NCBI GenBank assembly: GCA_003550325.1
Contig: QKWP01000694.1
Coordinates: 117,484-181,483, forward strand
Source of the DNA: Gigaspora rosea
Lineage: Eukaryota > Glomeromycota > Glomeromycetes > Diversisporales > Gigasporaceae
Direction of reading: 5' to 3'
Length of the DNA stretch: 64,000 bases
Shown: in pieces, positions 44,418 to 55,724 of the stretch
Layout of the letters: each line of letters opens with the position of its first letter
Numbering within the stretch: the stretch's first letter is position 1
The notes under the pieces: model-generated
The model's input: the letters and a program-made list of their open reading frames with translations, nothing else
What the model was told of the DNA's origin: nothing
Database searches by the model: none
Translations under genes and position numbers: made by a program

Positions 44418-44446
44418 GGGCAGAAATTAGGAGAAGATCTACACGT

Positions 44447-44480
44447 ACTCTCTCCAGTACACGTTAGTTTGGAGCAGAGT
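44447..44480 (+). other. LINE G 5'-terminal stem-loop
   Basis: ACTCTCTCC (44447-44455) pairs with GGAGCAGAGT (44471-44480), with one bulged C, around AGTACACGTTAGTTT. The identical stem occurs in LINE D (20327-20360). It is one of the 5'-end structures kept across the LINEs. Confidence 0.6.
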
Positions 44481-44545
44481 AATTTTAGTTTATTAAAATA
44501 CACACGACTAGAAGAACAAGTGAGGCCACAGAAACAAGAGTAAAC

Positions 44546-44558
44546 GGGGCTAGTCCCC
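44546..44558 (+). other. LINE G leader hairpin
   Basis: GGGG-CTAGT-CCCC, about 128 nt from the insertion point and about 110 nt from the conserved GATCTACA. Same as in LINE D. Confidence 0.65.
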
Positions 44559-44614
44559 TCAGAAGTAAGAAAAGAGACTGTAGTACGTTTGACGACGCTA
44601 TATTCTCAGAAGAA

Positions 44615-46325
44615 ATGGTACCAAAACGACGTAAAGTGGAAAAAGAAAATAAAAACAACAACAAAAAAACAAACAAAGTAAACAAGTCAACGAATACAGC
44701 AAAGAAAATACAAGTCCTATCACAACAGGCTACAGCAAAAAGCAATGCTAAGGTTTTAATAGAAACGAACACCGAAGGCACCCTCCCACAAGAGACTCAG
44801 GAACCTTCCTGGTATGATAAAACCGAACAAGAATTCAGTGTTCTCAAAGACATTACGAACGTGCAAACTACTTCCATGGACACACAAATATCTACAGAGA
44901 TAGAACTACCTGTCCCGGGCCCTTCTAATGCTGCGCCGACTGAGGCGGTAGCTGAAGACTTGATCGTAGAACAAAAGAAACTCAGAAGAATGCTCACTTT
45001 CGGATGAGGATTTAGGCCTAGAACCAAAACCAAAACGAGATATCTCTAAACGTAAACCAGAAAAGGGGAAGGAACCTTCCTCAATAAGTCCTGACAGAAA
45101 ATGGACTTTGTTTTTTCCCAAGCTGAAAAGAGGTCAATCAACCTATTCAACTTTCTCCCCAAGACAAAATATTAGAACAAATAACGATAATGCACTAATA
45201 TTCAATATCAAAGGAATGCTAGGTTCATTCAACGAGATTATGTCCTCCATGTTCAATCAGGTTAAATATGACGTTAGTGCTGCCAAGCAGCACTTCACTA
45301 AAGGGGTCCGTACGCACTTAGAAATCACCTTTATCAACGATGAAAAACGAAAACAGTATGCCGCCGAGAGCATCGTTATATTTAACAAGTCTTACTACGG
45401 ATACATTCCGACCGACGGCAGAAAATCCTTTCTACCAGTCAAGTACCGCAATGTACACTTAGGTAACAAAAGTGAGGTTTCAGAGGCTTTACTGGTGGCC
45501 TTTGAAAATTTCGAAAAAATTGCCGCCATCAAACCTCTCATGATCAAAGGCACTCCCTACCTGACAGATCAATGGGTGGTTATCTTTGAAACAACTGATG
45601 ACCCAGACCTAGAAAAGCACCTACTACGATTCACCCATGTTTGGGAAAATAAGGTTTCTACTGAATGGAAATCTGCCCCAAAAGTTTGCTACTTTTGCAA
45701 CCAGGAAGGTCACATAAAAAAAGACTGCATCCAATTTAAGGAATCTATTGAATCTAGACAAAACGCACGCATGAATAGGGACCTGGGAAGTGTGGACAAC
45801 AGCCCAGTTGAGGAAATGGACACGGAGCTTTTAATAACTCCTTTCCAGAACGAAAACACCACAAGCCAGACACCTTCTTTGGAAAATGAGATAACAATGG
45901 AGGAAGCAACAAAGACCAACACAGATGGCGTTTTATCGGAAAAGGAAACAGCAGGACAGGTATCTCCACAGGTGGGGAAAAAAAACCAGGTGATACCAGA
46001 GGAGGCAGTTCCTGGGTCGGTGCGACCCCCTCTAGGGGCGCAGGCGATCTGGCCCAAACCAGGGAACCACCACGTGACGAATTAGCCGGGCATACACTGA
46101 CCCCCAGAACAACTCGGGCTCCTTAACACAAATAACCACATTATCAGATCCGTTAGCGAAGGCTACAATTAACACTAACTCACCCGAAAATGATGGCTTC
46201 ACCATAGTCACCTACAAACGTCCAACTCCCACAAAGAGTATAATCAACAGTACAACAAAGCAGTTCCAAGTAAGAATGTCCTCCTATAGAGATATAAGAG
46301 AACGGGTCCTCCCGAACCATATCTA
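44615..46325 (+). pseudogene. LINE G ORF1
   Basis: MVPKRRKVEKENKNNNKKTN, WYDKTEQEFSVLKDITN, then one frame change near 44985 (EQKKL to the SDEDLGLEP frame). From 45108 it is open for 325 codons: LFFPKLKRGQSTYSTFSPRQ region, YRNVHLGNKSEVSEALLVAF, KGTPYLTDQWVVIFETTDD, and an intact knuckle CYFCNQEGHIKKDC (45686-45727). The acidic tail is followed by stops after 46085. The core RNA-binding part is undamaged. Confidence 0.88.
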
Positions 46326-46356
46326 ACCCAAAAGGGTTCATACCTTTTACGTAAAT

Positions 46357-49300
46357 ATGTCTGTTAACCAAAGAATAAAAGTAGCTACGCTCAACGTAAA
46401 AGGACTAATTAATGCAAATAAGAAACAAAATACAATCATTCTCCTAAAATCATATAATCTAGACATTTTCATGTTACAAGAAACGAATTTGAAAGACGCA
46501 AAACTTAGAAACTTTTTAAGTCAGCAATGGCAGTATGCATCCATTTGGTCTAGTAAGACTGCCATTTTAGCAGGAAACAAAAAAATCGAATTTATAGATT
46601 CTCAAATTTCTCACGATGACAGAGTGATAACGGTTAAGATATATTACCAGGGGAGGACATTTAGAATAACAAACGTGTATGCACCTCCGTGCCCAGAAGA
46701 TTGAATCAAATTCTTTGAGGATTGGTCACTACCAAGAGAGGAAGAATTAATTGAAATCGTCGGAGGTGACTTCAATACCAACATCTCCCTGGACAAAAAT
46801 AGAGTCAGCCAAGCTCCACAACAGCATGACCCCACTAGAAAGACTTTACAAAAAAAGATGGAAAATTTTCACAACGCAAATGATTTTTCAGATGAAGTCC
46901 CATTTCTTGACTTACTTTCAAAATACCAGAAACAACGGCAGAATGGGAACCTGCATAGACTACATCTTCATAGATAGAAACTTCAGACATAATACTTCCG
47001 GGGTTAAAACTAGCTTTGGCAACTCTGACCACCTATTAGTAGAATGTTCGCTTTCCTTCGGACCAATCAAAAGACACAGTGTGCAGTGGCGGTTTGACAA
47101 AAATTGCTTCCGGAATGTCAGGTTGAGTCAAGAAGTCATAGAGGAAATCGAGGACCTGGATCCATACAAGATTGGGACGGATGCAAACTGAACATCCAGT
47201 CAATAATCAGAGCCTTCCGCAAACCAAAGTCTAAGGAGACAAAGCTAGAAGGACTCTACAAAAAGTTGACGCACTTAAAAATAGCCCGGTCCAAAAATTC
47301 AAAATGGACACACCTAGATGAACAAATAACAAACCTGACGAATCTCATTGAGGAAGAAAACTCTGATCTCACAAATAAATGGCTTCTCAGGTCCAAGGCC
47401 AGATGGATCGAAAAGGTGAAAAGTCGACAAAGTATTTTTTTGCAAGATACAAGTCAAAACAAAACCAAAACAAACTAGATGAGATCAAGGTTTCTGATAA
47501 CGGAAATTCAGAAAACATAGACGTCCTGCAGCATATACAACAGTTCTTTTCACAAATCTACACTCCAGAGCTCATGGATAGATTGGAAGCAGAAAAGTTT
47601 GTAAAGGATCTCCCTGTGGTCACAGATGTAATGAACAATGATATGCTTAAACCCATAACCACAGAGGAAGTTTCACAGGTTATTTGTTCTCTTCCTAATA
47701 ATAAATCACCCGGAACAGACGGGCTCACTTACGAGTTCTACAAGCTCACAAATGAAACAATAACCCCAGTCTTAGTGAAGGTTTTCAACAAGGTCTTAGA
47801 AGGAGGCTCCATGCCAATATCTTGGCACAAGAGCCTAAATACGCTAATACCAAAAAAGGGGAGGATCTATCGCTTGTGAAAAATTGGCATCCTATCTCAA
47901 TGGTCAACGGGGACACTAAAATCTTTATAAAAATTCTGGCAGATAGAATGAACGAAATATGCAGGGCAGTGATACCGGAACACCAACAAGGTTTTATTAA
48001 GGGCAGGTTCATAGTCGACGCCGCCATGGATATAATGACCACCCTACGAAAGTCACGTGACCCAACCGTACAGCATTGGATTCTACTGATCGACCAGGCT
48101 AAAGCTTTCGACAGAGTCAATCATGATTTTTTGGCCCTCATAATGGAGAATATGAAATTTGACAAGAGAATTATAGAATTGGTAAAAGGCCTCTTTAAAA
48201 ACCAAATGGCCCACATCATTGGAGGGGGCTCTATATTTTCTCTGTTCACAGTGGGGCGGGGGGTGAGACAAGGGGATCCCCTCTCTCTCTTGCTTTACAT
48301 ACTTGCATTCGAACCGCTTCTCCTGCAAATAGACAAGAAGATCAGGGGTATACCCTTGGGACCAAATTGTTCATTTAAACTTACAGCTTACGCCGATGAT
48401 CTTTCCCTAGGAATCGGTTCTCATTCAGACTGGGAAACTTCTGTTAAAATGCTTGAGGACTATGAGAAAGCCTCAAATGCCAGAATAAACAAGAAAAAAA
48501 CCAAACTAGTCTCTCTTGCGCCCTTAGCAGAAGTTGTAAACTTACCAGGAGAAGAACTTTATGAGAAGGTCCCTGAACAAACCTCCTTCAAAATTCTAGG
48601 CTTCGAAGTTTTGAGAGATGGCTCTCCAAAGAAAGGACTTTGCGAGGAAATTATTAACAAAATAAAGGCTCAAATAGAAAAATTAAACGCGAGGAATCTC
48701 TCATTTAAAGGGAAGATAATGTTGGCCAAGTCCCTGGTTCTTTCTAGAATGTGGTATGCCACCTACATTCTTCCCCCTAAAAGAAAACACATATTCGCGA
48801 TTAATGACCTCATCTCTAACTGGATAAAACACAAATCCAAGTTTCTCCCCAAATATGCCACATTCCAAAAGAACACTGACGAAGGCGGATTGGGTGCTCC
48901 GGTCATCCAGAACATGTTAAATGCACGAATCATAATGATTTGGAAGCGCTTATGCACAAGTAGTGCCACTTGGGCCTGTCATGAAAGAAACGTAATTTCA
49001 GGGGAGATTAGGTCCAAAAGGAATCTTAGTGTTTTACAAGCACTAAAGTCAACCCCAATCAGTAAGAAGGCTTGGCCGAAAGAATGGAGGGACACATACA
49101 CACTTGGATTAAATTAGGTGGGGATATTTCATCGATGTGCAACTGGCCGTGGACACTGGAAGCTTTGACAATTGGCAAAACAAACGGTCAGGAGATGACA
49201 GTCAAATAGATAGTACGGCGATTAAATACAATAAGATGCGGAACTAGCGTAACATCAGACAATAACCAACCGGACAATTTTAGTTGGCTAAAAACAAAAG

Positions 49301-49760
49301 AGCACATTAACAAAAAACTGGATATTTGCTAGTGGATGTACCACGGGGCATTACCTCTCGGGTACCGAACACGACACCTTGACTCAGAACACAGGGCGAT
49401 TGCATATGGTGTGTCGACACCAGACAAACCATCGAGCATTTCGTAATCGAATATGACCTGAGTAAAGAAATATGGCAAGTTGCCTACAAGATGATGGAAA
49501 GTACAGTGGGTACGTCCTCTCTATCCACCTCCCAAGAAGCTCTTGAAGCCGGTAACATAAATGAGAAAACGAAACAGCAAGCTGCACAGTGGCTTCATAT
49601 TCAGGTAATATACACAATATGGTGCTTATTCGCGAAAGCCAAATGGGGCGAAGAAGTAATATCTAGAACTGGAGCCATATGGCAGGCTGAGTTCCAGCTC
49701 AAAAAAGAACTCCAGCAGTTATATTTCAATTTGGGAGAGAAATCCCCCAAAATAAAATGA
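46357..49760 (+). pseudogene. LINE G ORF2
   Basis: MSVNQRIKVATLNVKGLINA start. Endonuclease in two frames (46357-46704 and 46751-47191) with LQETN, VGGDFNTNI and GNSDHLLVECS. Linker 47104-47478. RT mainly in one 431-codon frame, 47822-49117: WHPISMVNGDTKIFIKILAD, HQQGFIKGRFIVD, LIDQAKAFDRVNHDF, GVRQGDPLSLLLY, AYADDLSLGIG, then the thumb region. The finger near 49400 is out of frame, and the C-terminus is at 49491-49760. About eight frame breaks or stops in total. RT motifs A, B and C are all preserved. Confidence 0.9.
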
Positions 49761-49882
49761 GTTTATAGTTCTTTAAAAAACTTTATATAGTCAAGAGCAT
49801 GTAAAATTGTAATAGTCTTAATAAAGAGCGCCAACTGCGCCTCAGTCATATGACTGAGAAATTTAAAAAAAAAAAAATCCTG

Positions 49883-52564
49883 TGACATTCCAGAACTAAA
49901 AATTGGTATAATAAAAGAACTTCAAGAGACCCAAAACATCTCCAACTAGGACTTTTGCAAATGCTCAATTCAATCTATAGTAAGAGCCCATAAACCCAGT
50001 TCTCCTCCAGAAAAAAACATCCAGAGGCTTCACAAAAGACTTTGTAATTTGAACAATAAGATAGCCCAAAACCCTGTCTTAACTGATCTCAAACTCATTA
50101 TCGAAGACCTTAACTTAAAGCTACAAGAGGAACTGGCATCTTTTTCAGAAAGGTGGCGTATCAGGTCGAGTGCCAAGTGGGTAGAAGAAGGAGAGAAGTC
50201 AACAAATACTTCTTTGCTCTCTATAAAAAAAACACACTACAACAAGCTGCTCAAAAGTAAGAATCTGAATGATGCAAATGAGACGTCCCAGGTACAAACA
50301 CTCAACTACATTAAAGGATTCTACCAAGAAGTCTAAAAAAAAAGAAACAATTGATAAAGAAGTAGCTTTTCAACTTACGAAAAACCTGGTACAGGTCTCT
50401 TCAGAACAAAATCATGCACTAATCAAACCCATCACAGAGGAGGAAATTCGCCAAACAATTGACAAACTCCCAAACAATAAGGCCCGGGCTCTGACGGTCT
50501 TACATATGAATTTTACAAAGACACCAGAGAGGCCGTCATTCCAATACTAGTCAAACTCTTTAATGAGGTCCTCTTACAAGGCCAAATTCCCAAGTCTTGG
50601 AGCAAAAGCTTGGTCACTTTGATCCCCAAAAAGAACAATGATTTAGAGAGTATCAATAGCTGAAGACCAATCTCGCTTGTCAATGCTAATGTAAAGATTT
50701 TCATGAAAATACTAGCAAATAGAATCAACACAATCTGCAATGAAATCATAGGTCCAGCTCAACAGGTGTTCATAGCCAACAGGTCGATCACAGATTCAGC
50801 TCTGGATATCCTCACAGTATTGAGAAATCAAAAGGACCAAACGAAACAGCACTGGCTTCTTTTGCTAGACCAACAGAAAGCATTTGACAGGATTAGCCAT
50901 GACTTTATATGTATAGTATTGGAAAGAATGAACTTCGATCACAACTTTATTAGGGTCGTCAATGCCTTGTTTTCCTCACAAGTTGCACACATAGTTGACT
51001 CAGGTCAAATATCAGAACCAATTAGAGTGGAGAGAGGGGTAAGACAAGGAGACCTACTCTCTCCTCTCCTCTATGTTCTGGCTATTAACCCTCTAATAGA
51101 GACCATCATTCAGAACATTAGGAGCATACAAGTCAGTGATACAAACTTCAAAATTGCAGCATATGCAGACGATCTATCAATTGGGATTAGCTTTCCGTTG
51201 GACTGGTCAACACTTCTCAAAATTTTCAGTGACTATGAAAAAGCCTCAAATGCAGTCATAAGTCAATCCTTATACCAATAACAAACAATGCCAGCAGAGT
51301 CGAACTCTCAGAGCAACATAATTTTAAAACCCTAACCAATAACCAGGAATACTTTACATTCCTTGGATACAGTGTAGACATCAAGGGTAACCCTAGCAAA
51401 ACCCTCTGGAGTGAAATGACAAAAAAAATCAAGAACAAGATCGAAGAGCTCTCCAAAAGAAACTTGTCATTTAGAGGAAAGATTCTTGCAGCCAAAACAC
51501 TTCTTATTTCCAAGATCTGGTACCTGGCCTATCTTCTCCCGCCATCAAGAGGACAACTTAAAGAAATCGACTCACTTATAATAAAATGGATTAAGAATAA
51601 TTCATGTATGCTCCCCCAATACTCAACATTCCAACTTGGGTATGAAAAGGGTGGTCTATTAGCTCCAATTCTCAAGGACATGCTCGATGCCAGAATCCTC
51701 TCAATCTGGATCAAGTTACTATCTAGTAGCGCTTTATGGGCAAGAACAGAAAGAAAGATAATCACAGCAGAAATCCATAACAGAAGGAATATTACAGTCA
51801 GGAAGGCACTATCACAAATTCCTTGCAAGACCAAAGGTTGGCCGGAAAGATGGAGGCCATACCTAAATGTCTGGAAAAGATTTAAGAGTAAAATCGAAAC
51901 AACAGGTACCTGGCCATGGGAACCTAGTAATCTCAAAATAGGTGAAATAGAGGGTCAACAATTTACTGTTCGCATGGCCCTAAAAAGTCTTTACGAACCA
52001 TCGGTTCCCTCAAGCAACACCGATCAAAACCATTCTCAATTTAAATGGATCAAATCCAAATGGAGTCTTAACAAGAAGAAGGACACTTTTTGGTGCCTTA
52101 TGCACAGGGCCTTATCTCTAGGGTACCGATTAGTGCACATCGATCCCAATGGCATTAGGGACTGCCCTAATTGCCCTTACCATATGCAAACCATCGAACA
52201 TTTTGCTTTAAAGTGTCCTCTAAGCAAAGTTGTCTGGGAAACTGCCTACAAAGTCCTGAAGACATCGAAAGAGGACTCAATTCCTCGAACGTTAGACGAT
52301 ATCTTCAAAGCTACTAATATTAAAGAAAACAAGAAGCGCAAAACTGCAATCTGGTTACACATTATCTGCATCTACGAGATCTGGTGCTGGTATACGCAAG
52401 CCAAATGGGATGATAATATTATCCCTCAAATGGCAATTGCTAATATAATTAGGATCAAGTTAATATTTGAAATTAACCTTTTATATAGAATCCTTGGCCG
52501 TAAAGGCTGCAAAAAGCCAGGTAGCGGCAAAAACGTTCTTGACTTCATAGAACTTTCTGTATAA
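49883..52564 (+). pseudogene. LINE H ORF2, reverse transcriptase part
   Basis: Continues ORF2 after LINE G: CDIPELKIGIIKELQETQ, then the ERWRIRSSAKWVEEGEKST region (50049-50336) with frame changes near 50200 and 50490. RT 50703-51281: MKILANRINTICNE, DQQKAFDRISHDF, GVRQGDLLSPLLYVLAINPL, AYADDLSIGIS. One more frame change at about 51270. The last 382 codons (51416-52564) are open, with RNLSFRGKILAAKTLLISKI and the finger CPNCPYHMQTIEHFALKC. Motif B has Leu where the other copies have Pro. Confidence 0.87.
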
Positions 52565-52763
52565 TTTTGTAAATTAATATGTATATAAATAAAGTACGCT
52601 TAGATGCATTTTGAAAAAAAAAATCTATAATTGAAAATGGGAAGAACTAGTTCAAAAATCATAAGCTTTTTTGATTATTAAAAGATAATTAAGAGTATCA
52701 ATTCATATTTTACTACGAACTTTTGTCTTAATTAAATTTTGTTGTAAAAAAATTTACTCAGTA

Positions 52764-53241
52764 AGGGAAGTACAATAAATTACGTGATTAGGGTTTACAT
52801 AGGTCCTAACCCTCTCCCTAGTGATAGGACTATTGACCAATTAAATTTTATAATATTTAAAAAAAACTCAAAACCGTCTTTGATCTATACTTTACAATCG
52901 ACAAAAATCGCTACATAGTAAAGTCTAAATTTTACTAAGCAAATCGATTAAAATCGTTTAAGTAAACTTATGCAGCAGGTCAAAATACACCTACTATAAA
53001 ATTTTTTATAAGTATTGGAGAACTTTTTATTCCAATACTTATGAAAATTTTGTAGTAAGTTTATTTAAGTAATTTTAATCGATTTGTTTAGTAAAATTTA
53101 GACTTTACTATATAGCAACTATCTGTGATTAACTAAAAATCGATTTTACTTTAATATTATTGACTATTTATACTATATATATATAGGATGTGATAGGTGG
53201 TGGATCCCACTAGAAAATTATGTAATTTATTGCACTTCCCT
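52764..53241. mobile_element. TA-flanked fold-back MITE, 478 bp
   Basis: AGGGAAGTACAATAAATTAC and, inverted, AGGGAAGTGCAATAAATTAC form the TIR, with TA on both sides (52762-52763 and 53242-53243). A second long inverted repeat (TAGTAAAGTCTAAATTTTAC against GTAAAATTTAGACTTTACTA) covers about 60 bp around the centre, so nearly the whole element folds back. A telomere-like TAACCC word lies near 52808. Tc1/mariner-type mobilisation is likely but inferred. Confidence 0.7.
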
Positions 53242-53604
53242 TATTATTATTAATTTTATATATGGAAATTTCTAATTTTCACTGAGGGGAAATCACCGGT
53301 TACACAACACCTTTAAACGGTAGTGTTACAAGCCGATTGGTTTTTATCAGCTGGCTTAGCCAGCTGATGAAAATATCGGCTAAGTGGCTAACTAATGGCT
53401 AATATAATAACTATATAATATACAATATATTATTACTATATATATATAATTTTCATAAATAATTTTTATAATACTTAATATAATACAAGATTAATTTTAT
53501 TCAAAATCTACTAAAGTAATTCTAAATTCAATTATTTATCTCTAAATTTGCATATATACTTTTTGCACATTTATAACTTTAAGAAACTAACTTCAGGAAT
53601 TGAT

Positions 53605-53877
53605 TAGAGTTCCAACCCGGATAAATCTATACTCCGCCCGCTTCGCGGCTATTATACTTGGTTACTGTTGCTCTTGGTTACTCTGCCCTTTAGCACTTCC
53701 CCACCCGAGGATCCATATCTAATTATCTGAATAATTCAGATCGCTTAAATATCCAGATAATCTGACAAGTATCCAGATATTGATAATAAATAGAAAGTAA
53801 ATGGGATATATCTGAATAAATTCAGATCCGGATATCTGATAGTTATCTGAATACATGCATAATAGATTGAAACTCTA
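53605..53877. mobile_element. hAT-like MITE of the TAGAGTTCCAA family, copy 1
   Basis: 273 bp. The left end is TAGAGTTCCAACCCGGATAA and the right end inverted begins TAGAGTTTCAA. The perfect 8-bp duplication GAATTGAT lies at 53597-53604 and 53878-53885. Internal ATCCAGATAATCTGA/TCAGATCCGGATATCTGA words repeat. No coding capacity. Confidence 0.85.
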
Positions 53878-54104
53878 GAATTGATCAACTTAGAATTAAT
53901 CGTAGTCCTGAACCATAACAATAATGAAATCATCAGTATAAAAAATCAACATCCCAAATTCAAGTTGTTAGAATCGTACTCATTTTTGAGAAATTAACAA
54001 TAAGTAAAATAAATCAAAATATATATATAAAAAAAAAAAAAATACAGCCAATTATTAATTATTCTGTTCAAAGACCAAGAACCAAATTCTTTTACTTTCT
54101 CAAG

Positions 54105-54286
54105 TAGAGTTCCAACCCGGATAAATCTGTCATCCATTTATCCATACCTGATTATTCGAATATCCGTTTACTATTGATATCCAGATAATCTGACAGATAT
54201 TTCAGATATCAATAGTAAATAATAGTAAATGGATATCCGAATATCTGATAATTATTCAGATAAATGCAACCTGGATTGGAACTCTA
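54105..54286. mobile_element. hAT-like MITE of the TAGAGTTCCAA family, copy 2
   Basis: 182 bp. TAGAGTTCCAACCCGGATAA and, inverted, TAGAGTTCCAATCCAGGTTG. The flanks TTCTCAAG (54097-54104) and ATCTCAAG (54287-54294) differ at one base. Same family as 53605-53877; a possible third left end (TAGAGTTTGGACCCGGATAT) is at 60441. Confidence 0.82.
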
Positions 54287-54314
54287 ATCTCAAGTTCCTG
54301 TATACTCAAGCTAA

Positions 54315-54884
54315 CGATGGGAATTTTTAATTATTAATTGTTAATAACATGAAATTGTTAATCATTTTTAACAATTAATAAATGGGTCAGTCCGTACCGT
54401 TATGAGTATTCGGGCAAAATTCCTTAAATTGAAATATCGATATTCAATCAATTTTAATAATTAAGGTAACAATAGAATTTTTGAACCTTTGAACAAGAAT
54501 TGTAATAAATTGTTATATGATATTATGTGACAAGACTTGCACTAAAGATAGAGCATCTACTCAAGAATATGGTCCAATGAATTATACACTTATAACGGTA
54601 TGGACTGACCCAAATGAATTATCCAATATGCATAGAAAATATTGATACGTAGAATGTGTAATCAGCGAATCAAAATATATATTTTTATATACTCTAATAT
54701 AAAAATGATTTTGTAGCGATAAAAATTAATCAATAATAGTTCCCGTAAAAAAAAAAACTATTGATTAGATCATTTTCTACGAAGATGTTCTATGCATATT
54801 AGATAATTAGATTAGAAAATATTGTTAACTTATTAATCGTTAATACGTACGTAATTCATAATTAATAATTAGAAATTCCCATCG
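54315..54884. mobile_element. MITE with a second MITE nested inside
   Basis: The outer inverted ends CGATGGGAATTTTTAATTAT and CGATGGGAATTTCTAATTAT are 19 of 20 identical. Near-repeated flanks ACTCAAGCTAA (54304-54314) and ACTCGAAGCTAA (54891-54902) may be remnants of a target duplication. Inside, GGGTCAGTCCGTACCGTTAT (54385-54404) and, inverted, GGGTCAGTCCATACCGTTAT (near 54595-54614) bound a second small element. Confidence 0.6.
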
Positions 54885-55500
54885 CTACGTACTCGAAGCT
54901 AATATAAACTCATGAACAATAGAGATAATAAAGATAAGCAGATGCAAGTATATGTATGTATTGCATACATAAATATATGCACTGCTATTGTTCATAAGTA
55001 GATATAATTATTACACCATGCTGTCTTTTTTTGACATTTAGAAAAGTACCAAAATTATACATACAGTTGTTATCTTTTTGAGTTAGCCAAAGAATCCTCC
55101 AAAATAATACTATCGTCTTGCATGGTCATAAAAATGAACGATCATGGGGCTTCCTACATCTTTTAGTACCACATTTCAGAACTATCTTACAAAAAGCCAA
55201 TTCTCTGTATGGTATGATTATCATGCCATAAGATGCCGCCACTTTGGGGCTGCCTTGGCCAAATCTATTTCTTCAGCGAAGCGTATAGACAAAAATTTGC
55301 GATATCCATATTTGGCTTGTCGCTATACATAGTATGCGATCGAACAGATACCATTTATGTCAGCTAAAAAATAAAATATAGAGAAATAAGATAATACGTA
55401 GTACTTACATAATTTTCACTATTCAAAAAGTAACAATCGTATATCTAATTCTAAGTGTGAAGTTTTAAAACAATCAATCACTTGCTAATAACACGAATTA

Positions 55501-55724
55501 GGGCGTTCTAAAGCACCCACCTCAATAAATTTAATAAATAGTTTGATTAAACTGACTAATCAGGTTAGTTATAGAGTCCATTGAGGCAGGTGCTTGAAAA
55601 CACCCTTAGGGCATTCTCAAGCACCTGCCTCAATGAATTCAATAAAAACCTGATTGGCTATTTTGATCAAACAGACCAATCAGATTCGTTATTGAGTCCA
55701 TTAAGGTAGGTGCTTGAGAACACC
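55501..55724. mobile_element. Two head-to-tail Harbinger-like MITEs sharing TTA sites
   Basis: Pattern TTA-[GGGCGTTCTAAAGCACC...AAACACCC]-TTA-[GGGCATTCTCAAGCACC...GAACACCC]-TTA. Each unit of about 105-118 bp has inverted ends (CTTCAAGCACCTGCCTCAAT-like), and the two differ by indels in the middle (AAACTGACTAATCAGGTTAG against AAACAGACCAATCAGATTCG). The shared TTA between the units indicates that one inserted exactly at the target site beside the other. Confidence 0.75.

Larger units (their letters stand above)
44418..49873 (+). mobile_element. LINE G, full length, inserted in LINE H ORF2
   Basis: 5.46-kb plus-strand LINE bounded by AAAATCCTG (44409-44417 and 49874-49882; the A-run makes the left limit uncertain). 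GATCTACACGTACTCTCTCC 5' end after about 18 nt of filler, stem-loop 44447-44480, hairpin GGGGCTAGTCCCC (44546-44558), ORF1, ORF2, AATAAA (49820-49825), GAGCGCCAACTGCGCC, perfect palindrome CTCAGTCATATGACTGAG (49841-49858), A tail. It is the closest relative of LINE D in this window and has fewer frame breaks. Confidence 0.93.
41867..52622 (+). mobile_element. LINE H, divergent LINE interrupted by LINE G
   Basis: Own sequence 41867-44417 plus 49883-52622. Its 5' end carries the stem-loop TTTCCGG/CCGGAAA (from 41891), its leader hairpin is at 41986-41999, and it ends AATAAAGTACGC...GAAAAAAAAAA without the usual 3' hairpin. ATCTATAAT at 41858-41866 and 52623-52631 is the likely 9-bp target duplication. 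ORF1 and ORF2 are more divergent from the other copies, and codon reading suggests a separate subfamily. Confidence 0.8.

Noticed and set aside
55144-55332. 62-codon open frame inside the hAT 53321-58980
   Set aside because: No similarity recognised, and the position in the 5' non-coding part makes it unconvincing.
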